Shown here one piece after another: positions 6,658 to 14,842 of a stretch of DNA of 27,294 nt (within the stretch, counting starts at the first letter, position 1; each line of letters begins with the position of its first letter). The stretch is from a virus: the IMG/VR virus record IMGVR_UViG_3300043427_000860, positions 1 to 27,294 of that record; one strand, written 5' to 3'. The notes beneath the pieces were generated by a model. The model saw only the letters and a program-made list of their open reading frames with translations, searched no databases and had not been told where the DNA came from. A program made the translations under genes and the position numbers.

Positions 6658-7468
6658 CTGACAAGTCTCCTAGTTCCAATCTATAGATGCCACATGCGTC
6701 ATAATATTTCTGTTGCTTCAATGATAATTTCTGATCTAATGGTATAGTGATGAACTCGCCCAATAGATAAAATTCTGCTTCTAACATGCCATTGTTCTCA
6801 TAGATCATGATCAATGCCGATTTTAGATTCTTTTTATGGAAATCACTAGCAAAGCCGCGTAATGGCTTATAGCGCAATCGACCTACCATGCTATCTGGTC
6901 TGCGTCCTTTGAAACTATTGATGACACCTAACACTTGCTGATTCTCTTTGGCACCTCGTACCAATTCATATTTGCTAGTCGTCATAGCACCTGACAAGAA
7001 AACACTATATTGCTTATCTGTGCTTTCTTTCAATGACACATACACGCGACAACGCATATTCTTGCCCTCATCACGCACATTTGATATCTGTACATTGATC
7101 TCTGTGTATATGGCGCTAGTACTGATTCTTTTATAGCCCATCTTGTCTATTTTGGACTGTGCTGCCATTACACCCCCAAAACCCACAACACTATTCACTC
7201 CCGGCTCTGCCACTAAAGGTTTTTCTGGAACACAGCGCACCTCTGGTGCGCCATCATTTTCGTCACTACCGGGACGAAATGTATTCTTATTCAAGTTAAT
7301 ATTCTTATTAAGATTCAAGTTCAAATTCGAATTAGAGTTTTTTTCTCCAACTACCGTACCTAGATCATTTATGATCACTTTGGTCTTTTCGTTCATTGGT
7401 CTACGATATGTAGTGATGATTTGTCTGACAGTCTCATTATCAAGCCCGTCATTATATTTGTTAACCAT
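6638..7468 (-). CDS. Unknown 276-aa protein with an Asn-rich linker
   Basis: The N-terminus (about residues 1-40) looks like a short folded or helical piece. It is joined by NSNSNLNLNLNKNINLNKN (about 45-63) and a Pro/Gly-rich stretch to a folded C-terminal domain (about 105-265), which contains YTEINVQISNVRDEGKN, VYVSLKESTDKQYSVFLSG and AEFYLLGEFITIPLD and is probably beta-rich. The tail is acidic (LSDEEEFE). I do not recognise a family. It is the first gene of the leftward cluster. A perfect AGGAGG lies before the start, and a GATAAATA box at 7493-7500 would give a 19-nt leader. A nearer upstream ATG is ruled out because it meets a stop after three codons. Confidence 0.8.
   Translation of the reverse strand: MVNKYNDGLDNETVRQIITTYRRPMNEKTKVIINDLGTVVGEKNSNSNLNLNLNKNINLNKNTFRPGSDENDGAPEVRCVPEKPLVAEPGVNSVVGFGGVMAAQSKIDKMGYKRISTSAIYTEINVQISNVRDEGKNMRCRVYVSLKESTDKQYSVFLSGAMTTSKYELVRGAKENQQVLGVINSFKGRRPDSMVGRLRYKPLRGFASDFHKKNLKSALIMIYENNGMLEAEFYLLGEFITIPLDQKLSLKQQKYYDACGIYRLELGDLSDEEEFE
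7269..7335. repeat. A+T-rich direct repeats encoding the Asn-rich linker
   Basis: On the + strand TATTCTTATT occurs at 7282-7291 and 7300-7309 (18 bases apart), and ATTCAAGTT at 7289-7297 and 7313-7321 (24 bases apart). In the minus-strand gene they encode alternating Asn with Leu, Lys or Ser. The repeats are short and spaced in multiples of 3, as expected for linker expansion by slippage. An iteron-like DNA role is possible but less likely. Confidence 0.6.
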
Positions 7469-7492
7469 GCATAGTCCTCCTATATGTTAAAG

Positions 7493-7500
7493 TATTTATC
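7493..7500 (-). promoter_or_regulatory. Late-promoter-like box GATAAATA (276-aa gene)
   Basis: The minus strand reads GATAAATA, close to the T4 late-promoter consensus TATAAATA. At T4 spacing the start would be 7487, giving a 19-nt leader that holds the AGGAGG ribosome-binding site of the gene starting at 7468. Confidence 0.5.
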
Positions 7501-7603
7501 ATATTACACAAATATACTATATAATCCTAGTTATTTGGGTATTTTTGCTTTGTTGCTAAAATACAACATATTTCGGGCAAAAATTTCTTGCAAAAAAGTC
7601 GTT

Positions 7604-7649
7604 ATAAATCAATAACTTACGCTAACATCTGTGTAAGTTGTTGATTTAT
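7604..7649. repeat. 17-bp inverted repeat upstream of the early promoter
   Basis: The arms are 7604-7620 and 7633-7649. They pair at 16 of 17 positions, with a 12-base loop. The right arm ends 15 bases before the -35 box of the rightward promoter. On the minus strand the hairpin is followed, after six bases, by TTTTTT, so it may stop leftward transcripts. It may also be an operator for the promoter. Confidence 0.65.
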
Positions 7650-7664
7650 ATAGGGTTTTTAAGG

Positions 7665-7693
7665 TTGACATTACCTGCATAGTACAGTATTAT
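7665..7693 (+). promoter_or_regulatory. Near-consensus sigma70 promoter of the rightward operon
   Basis: TTGACA (7665-7670, perfect consensus) is followed by a 17-base spacer and TATTAT (7688-7693, five of six). Initiation near 7700 would give a leader of about 30 nt with GGAGAG before the ATG at 7731. A host-polymerase promoter of this strength suggests immediate expression after infection. Confidence 0.8.
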
Positions 7694-7730
7694 AACAACA
7701 TAGCAATTTCGCTGTTTTTCGGAGAGACTA

Positions 7731-8012
7731 ATGAAAAATCTCGTGGTTCTAGCAACATGTCTGTCATTGACAGGTTGCGCTACGATCAATCCACACAATC
7801 AGCCTGATCAGCAACGGGCTGTTGGTTATCATATTGATCGTGAGATCGCTAAACAAGACACTATGACCATATTGAAAACTGTAGGTACTATCGTGGTAGT
7901 TGGCGCTATCGCAGGCGCGTTAGGTAAGCAGAACCAACAAAGTAAGTGTGCCAATAACCGTGCAGGTTTTTGGCAAGATCATACTAGTGGTAAGATTTAT
8001 ACTTGCCCATAA
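7731..8012 (+). CDS. Small lipoprotein with an extra hydrophobic segment
   Basis: This encodes 93 residues. The N-terminus MKNLVVLATCLSLTGC is a lipoprotein signal peptide with lipobox LTGC; Cys16 would be lipidated. A second hydrophobic helix (TILKTVGTIVVVGAIAGALG, about 46-65) and two further cysteines (C73, C92) follow. It is the first gene after a strong host-type promoter, with GGAGAG as ribosome-binding site. Early phage lipoproteins often block superinfection by acting at a receptor or DNA entry channel, which I infer as its likely role. A spanin-type lysis role is less likely because it is not next to the holin-like gene and is not proline-rich. Confidence 0.82.
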   Translation: MKNLVVLATCLSLTGCATINPHNQPDQQRAVGYHIDREIAKQDTMTILKTVGTIVVVGAIAGALGKQNQQSKCANNRAGFWQDHTSGKIYTCP

Positions 8013-8023
8013 TGATTGATTTG

Positions 8024-8047
8024 AATAAATAATTTTGTTACTATAAC
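8024..8047 (+). promoter_or_regulatory. Possible promoter elements upstream of the AAA+ gene
   Basis: An AATAAATA box at 8024-8031 matches the late-type motif seen on the other strand. TATAAC at 8042-8047 could be a -10 box with TTGAAT at 8021-8026, although that spacing is only 15. Either would lie just upstream of the hairpin in the leader of the ATPase gene. Confidence 0.25.
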
Positions 8048-8051
8048 AATC

Positions 8052-8095
8052 GTTCGTGACAATTTCTTGATACGTCAAGGTCTAATGTCACGAAC
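8052..8095 (+). promoter_or_regulatory. Structured leader: 10-bp stem with an inner UACG-capped hairpin
   Basis: The outer stem pairs 8052-8061 with 8086-8095 (ten perfect pairs). The inner stem CTTGA/TCAAG (8066-8070, 8075-8079) is closed by the loop TACG. It lies in the 111-base gap between the lipoprotein and ATPase genes, ending 28 bases before the ATG. There is no T-run after it, so a simple intrinsic terminator is unlikely. It may act in RNA processing, stability or protein binding. Confidence 0.6.
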
Positions 8096-8123
8096 ACTTT
8101 AGATAAACTTTAAGGAGATTTAT

Positions 8124-8948
8124 ATGTCTATCAAACACAACGGCCAATTCGGCATCTATCCTATCAACCCTATTGCCAAAGAAGTACAAGATACTTTCGA
8201 CGGCATCTATGCACAGACAGTCAGTTTTGTGCAAAATCCAAATAGCGCAATCAATGGTCTGATCGTATCAGGCGATGCGGGTACAGGTAAAACACATACT
8301 GTTAAAAAAGCATTGCGTGATACTAATCATGCTTCAAATGTTGAATATATTAAGGGCGGTAAAATTACTGCTGCCGCATTATATGTCAAATTGTTTTTGA
8401 ATCGAGCCAAACATCGTATCTTGGTTGCTGACGATTGTGATATTATCCATCACCATGAAAAACGACAGATTATTCCTATGTTGCTTGGTGCTGTTGATCT
8501 TGGTCAAAATCGTCAAGTAAGTTGGGAAACTACAAAAAGAAATGCATTGATGGAAGAATTTGATGTACCTCATGAATTTGATTTTAATGGTAGCGTAATT
8601 TGGATCACCAATGATCGCAAGCAAGATATCGGTAAGAGTATCAAGCAATGGAAGAATGCTATTCTTAGTCGTTTTAATTTTGCTGAATGCAATTTTAGTG
8701 ACGAACAAAAATTCATGTACACTATGCACCTTGTACAAAACGTAGATATGCTTGGTACAAATTGTATTGATTTTGCAGGTGGCTACCCTAAAAAGGTCAT
8801 CGATCAAACTATCGAATACATGAGCAATAACTATAGGCGTTTGGTAGAAGTTACTCCTCGTCAAGCGATCAAGATTGCCGATATCATTCATCACAATGGT
8901 TATGGCACTGATCTCACTAATCGTATGTTGCAACAATTGTGGAAGTGA
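8124..8948 (+). CDS. AAA+ ATPase
   Basis: This encodes 274 residues. Walker A is GDAGTGKT (residues 50-57), Walker B is LVADDCD (100-106), a sensor-1-like Asn lies in WITND (160-164), and a possible arginine finger is in SRFNF (182-186). The C-terminal quarter is a helical lid-like region (PKKVIDQTIEYMSNNYRRL). The layout fits single-domain AAA+ proteins such as helicase loaders or DNA-remodelling ATPases. No helicase or protease domain is attached. It has a strong ribosome-binding site (AAGGAGAT). It is in the rightward early operon, where it could recruit a replication or transcription factor. The specific partner is unknown. Confidence 0.85.
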   Translation: MSIKHNGQFGIYPINPIAKEVQDTFDGIYAQTVSFVQNPNSAINGLIVSGDAGTGKTHTVKKALRDTNHASNVEYIKGGKITAAALYVKLFLNRAKHRILVADDCDIIHHHEKRQIIPMLLGAVDLGQNRQVSWETTKRNALMEEFDVPHEFDFNGSVIWITNDRKQDIGKSIKQWKNAILSRFNFAECNFSDEQKFMYTMHLVQNVDMLGTNCIDFAGGYPKKVIDQTIEYMSNNYRRLVEVTPRQAIKIADIIHHNGYGTDLTNRMLQQLWK

Positions 8949-8953
8949 TCAAT

Positions 8954-9466
8954 ATGACTAATGACAAAAACGAATGGGGTAATCTTAGTTTACCTGGGCT
9001 GTCACATGAAGAATTGATGGATCCTAATCTTAATTACGTGCTTGCTAATCTTGCACGTAACAAAGATCCTAAATGGTTAAAAAAGCAACAAGAGATTTAC
9101 AAGAGTCCTAAATTCATTAAACTCATGGGCAAAATCAGTAAGGAAAATTGGACTGATCCTGAGTTTCAAGCAAAGCAACATGCAAGTAGAATTTTAGCAT
9201 GGGCGAATGCTAGTGAAGAACGCAGACAACAGGTCATTGATCAATTCAGTCAACCTAAAACTGAAGATCATAAAAAGAATATTGGTAAAGCACAAAAGGA
9301 GTTTTACAAAACACCTGAAGGTAAAAAAGTATTAGAACAAAAGGCGGCTAAACAACGTGGCGTACCTAAAATAAAATTTACTTGCCCGCATTGTGGTAAG
9401 ATAGGAGGGCCTATCTTAAAACGTTGGCATTTTGATAATTGTAAACACAAAGGAGAAAACAAATGA
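8954..9466 (+). CDS. NUMOD3/zinc-finger DNA-binding protein without nuclease domain
   Basis: This encodes 170 residues from ATG 8954. A GTG at 8939 is possible but overlaps the ATPase end. It consists of repeated short helical units with K, W and PEF/PKF signatures (PKWLKKQQEIYKSPKF, WTDPEFQAKQHASRILAW), then a NUMOD3-like segment (PKTEDHKKNIGKAQKEFYKT), then a zinc motif CPHCGK...RWHFDNC (C-x2-C-x14-H-x3-C). The NUMOD3 plus CPHCGK-GG--RWHFDNC end is typical of phage homing endonucleases of the GIY-YIG or HNH type, but no catalytic domain is visible here. It may be a former homing endonuclease turned DNA-binding regulator, or a remnant. The frame is intact. Confidence 0.75.
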   Translation: MTNDKNEWGNLSLPGLSHEELMDPNLNYVLANLARNKDPKWLKKQQEIYKSPKFIKLMGKISKENWTDPEFQAKQHASRILAWANASEERRQQVIDQFSQPKTEDHKKNIGKAQKEFYKTPEGKKVLEQKAAKQRGVPKIKFTCPHCGKIGGPILKRWHFDNCKHKGENK

Positions 9467-9792
9467 ATCAAACTAAAACTATTGACTTTGGAAAATTCAT
9501 CAAGGATGAATTTTTAGAATTGAATAAGCAAGAAGATTTTGCTATTCAGTTGGGTAAAAAAGATACAGATCCTAAAACTGCTAAAGTGGTCAAAATGTTA
9601 TTGGAAAATATTGAAGGAAAAAGAGCAGCCTTGCGTGAAATTCTTTTTATGTTATACAAAGAAATCAATAAAAATTTTCCACATGTTAAAATCAATGACA
9701 ATTATGATTTATTTGAAAATTTTACTTTTACATTGGAAGTAAAAAAATTAGATATGCCATTAATGGATTTCAGTAAACCAATTCACCCATAA
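9463..9792 (+). CDS. Unknown 109-aa protein
   Basis: This 109-residue protein overlaps the previous gene by 4 bases (ATGA), so it is translationally coupled, with AAAGGAGA as ribosome-binding site. It is Lys-rich with a central helix (AKVVKMLLENIEGKRAALREILFMLYKEI) and a beta-like end (NFTFTLEVKKLDMPLMDF). I recognise no family. It is the last gene of the rightward operon. Confidence 0.75.
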   Translation: MNQTKTIDFGKFIKDEFLELNKQEDFAIQLGKKDTDPKTAKVVKMLLENIEGKRAALREILFMLYKEINKNFPHVKINDNYDLFENFTFTLEVKKLDMPLMDFSKPIHP

Positions 9793-9795
9793 TAG

Positions 9796-9824
9796 TTGAT
9801 TTTATTACGAAGGTTTTTTATACT
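9796..9824 (+). promoter_or_regulatory. Sigma70-like promoter in front of the structured RNA region
   Basis: TTGATT (9796-9801) is followed by a 17-base spacer and TATACT (9819-9824), reading rightward. Initiation near 9831 would place the start 9 bases before the first hairpin, and no coding region follows on this strand. Its -35 box begins 4 bases after the stop of the last rightward gene. Confidence 0.5.
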
Positions 9825-9830
9825 GTATTT

Positions 9831-10140
9831 GTGTATCTAGATCAACACTCTTCTTAGTCAATCCATATAAGTTGATCATTTGTAATCTCTGACCACGAAG
9901 GCGCACAAATCGTGGTACTAATTTAGGTCGTGCATATTAGCCCCAAGATTCTTATTTTAAAATAAGGAGCACTCTCAAAATTGTTGCAAGGCTAAAGTAT
10001 CTATCGCCCACAGATCGCACGGAAGTGGGCGACTTTATTAGTAGATGTAGGGTGTGCTATACGGATAGACTATGGCTTAGTCTAAATAGGACGGATTTTG
10101 GCACTCAACATAATGGAAAAGCGCACACCCTACGAATTTA
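9831..10140 (+). ncRNA. Candidate structured noncoding RNA (five perfect stems)
   Basis: This gene-free region holds five clear stems. P1: 9840-9846 with 9871-9877 (7 bp). P2: 9892-9898 with 9910-9916 (7 bp). P3: 9937-9942 with 9990-9995 (6 bp), enclosing a perfect 16-base palindrome at 9951-9966. P4: 10004-10011 with 10025-10032 (8 bp). P5: 10047-10057 with 10123-10133 (11 bp), enclosing TAGACTA/TAGTCTA (10066-10072 and 10078-10084, 7 bp). A sigma70-like promoter precedes it. It is not a tRNA or tmRNA: no TPsiC arm and no CCA-type end. The structure also exists on the other strand, so the transcribed strand is not settled. The boundaries are estimates. Confidence 0.5.
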
Positions 10141-10389
10141 TTTAGTCTTCTTATCGATAAACTCGGTTATAACACTATCATTTTGTTTAAAAATGATCCT
10201 TGGTGGAAAGAATTGTATCTCTTGTATACTATTTGCCCTCTTTCCAATGATGCGTAGTCCACACCATATTCCTGCGAGGAATGTCACAGCAGTCATGAAT
10301 ATGATGGCTACTACCAACACTTCTGCAACTGCACCAAGCCAAGCAGGTAAACTTTTAATAAATGCGATCAATGTTTCTAGCATGTTCAT
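10138..10389 (-). CDS. Small membrane protein, holin candidate
   Basis: This encodes 83 residues (81 if the better-spaced ATG at 10383 is used, with AAGGA 8 bases upstream). The N-terminal half has one long or two short hydrophobic helices (WLGAVAEVLVVAIIFMTAVTFLAGIWCGL, about residues 17-45 with an interior Glu). The C-terminal half is soluble and charged. Size, topology and position after the last fibre gene fit a holin, which forms holes in the inner membrane at lysis. No endolysin is next to it in this window, so a generic small membrane protein remains possible. Its stop TAA is part of an ACTAAATA box. Confidence 0.65.
   Translation of the reverse strand: MNMLETLIAFIKSLPAWLGAVAEVLVVAIIFMTAVTFLAGIWCGLRIIGKRANSIQEIQFFPPRIIFKQNDSVITEFIDKKTK
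10139..10146 (-). promoter_or_regulatory. Late-promoter-like box ACTAAATA facing the structured RNA region
   Basis: The minus strand reads ACTAAATA, overlapping the stop codon of the holin-like gene. At T4 spacing the start is 10133, exactly the first base of the 11-bp stem P5 read leftward. It has no protein gene downstream on its own strand before the rightward operon. Confidence 0.4.
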
Positions 10390-10394
10390 TTTCC

Positions 10395-13946
<3,552 letters not shown>

Positions 13947-13958
13947 GTTATTGACTCC

Positions 13959-14774
13959 TTAATTATATACGCCGTCTGACGCTACCAAGAATAACAAGAA
14001 TATGCTCTCATCATATGCAGGGGTAGTGCCACTCGCGGGAAAACTGATCTTGATTCTACCTGTGAAACATGCTGGATCTGTAGCATTGATGCCAAGATCG
14101 GGGTCACCAGGAAGTCCTGAGTATGTGACTTGCAAACTATCACGACCTATAGTTGCCCATGTTTCTTCATCGATGACTAATGTGAAACTGCCTGTTGCGT
14201 TCACACGATTAGTGATTGATAGACTGATTGGAAGTGCTTCTATGCGATTCATCGTCATAGTGCCACTTGCTGTGCTTAGTGCAAATACTGCACCTGGTGT
14301 GTATGTTGGGCTTGCACCACGACTTGCTGATATTGTGAAACTTGTTGCGTCAATCACTTCTTTGACATAGTATGTCGTATTGATTGCTACACCACCGAAT
14401 ACTGTACCTTTAAATTGTACAGGCATACCAATGAATAGTTCTGCTGTTGAACTACAAGTCAATATGTTTGTACCTGTAGTTGTTTGTGTGATCGTTGTGA
14501 TCTGACTGACTAATGGATAGTCTGATATAGTGAAGTCATATCCACTACGACTATCACGGAAGTTTGTGATGGCTCTGCGAATGATTGTCGCATCAATCGT
14601 TGCACCTGTTAAGTTGATTGGTGTAGTGCCTGTCTGCCAACCACTTGGGTAACTTGTGATGTTACTCCATACTAGATTCCAGAAATCTTTTTGATTGTAT
14701 ACTAGTTCTTGTGCTAGTACTTGCCCATCAAATCCACCGACTTGATTGAGCGTGTTTTGACTGAATTTTGCCAT
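13959..14774 (-). CDS. Tail/baseplate-associated protein with inserted phage-type domain
   Basis: This encodes 271 residues. The N-terminus (MAKFSQNTLNQVGGFDGQVL) and C-terminus (SFTLVIDEETWATIGRDSLQ, ending ESIFLLFLVASDGVYN) look like one structural protein. Residues about 96-175 contain ILTCSSTAELFIGMPVQF and GTVFGGVAINTTYYVKEVID with FTISAS, a repeat-like beta module that I recognise as recurring in many unrelated phage tail proteins, usually written GTxFGGVxxxTTYYVK. The module appears inserted between the two halves. It lies between two collagen-like fibre genes, so it is probably part of the tail tip or fibre base. Ribosome-binding site AGGAAG. Confidence 0.75.
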   Translation of the reverse strand: MAKFSQNTLNQVGGFDGQVLAQELVYNQKDFWNLVWSNITSYPSGWQTGTTPINLTGATIDATIIRRAITNFRDSRSGYDFTISDYPLVSQITTITQTTTGTNILTCSSTAELFIGMPVQFKGTVFGGVAINTTYYVKEVIDATSFTISASRGASPTYTPGAVFALSTASGTMTMNRIEALPISLSITNRVNATGSFTLVIDEETWATIGRDSLQVTYSGLPGDPDLGINATDPACFTGRIKISFPASGTTPAYDESIFLLFLVASDGVYN

Positions 14775-14795
14775 CTCTGCTTCCTCGCATTATTG

Positions 14796-14825
14796 ACGCA
14801 ACATCACTACCTCGCAATGTTGCGT
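14796..14825 (-). promoter_or_regulatory. Perfect 9-bp hairpin in the leader of the 271-aa tail gene
   Basis: ACGCAACAT (14796-14804) pairs with ATGTTGCGT (14817-14825) around a 12-base loop. It lies 22 bases before the ATG and directly after the predicted start at 14829. No T-run follows on either strand, so a terminator is unlikely. It may stabilise a 5' end. Confidence 0.55.
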
Positions 14826-14834
14826 GTTATATCT

Positions 14835-14842
14835 TATTTATA
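14835..14842 (-). promoter_or_regulatory. Late-promoter box TATAAATA (271-aa tail gene)
   Basis: The minus strand reads TATAAATA, identical to the T4 late-promoter consensus, in the 68-base gap between the fibre gene ending at 14843 and the gene starting at 14774. The predicted start is 14829, giving a 55-nt leader with the hairpin. Confidence 0.55.

Noticed and set aside
8379-8936. 185-aa leftward ORF inside the ATPase gene
   Set aside because: It is the antisense shadow of a gene with clear Walker motifs; composition is typical of a reversed coding strand and no ribosome-binding site was seen.
10047-10133. P5 stem region as a tRNA (stem AGACT/AGTCT with 7-base loop ATGGCTT)
   Set aside because: There is a tempting anticodon-like hairpin, but the outer stem is 11 bp, no T arm or GTTCGA-type loop is present, and the D arm would have a 4-base loop.
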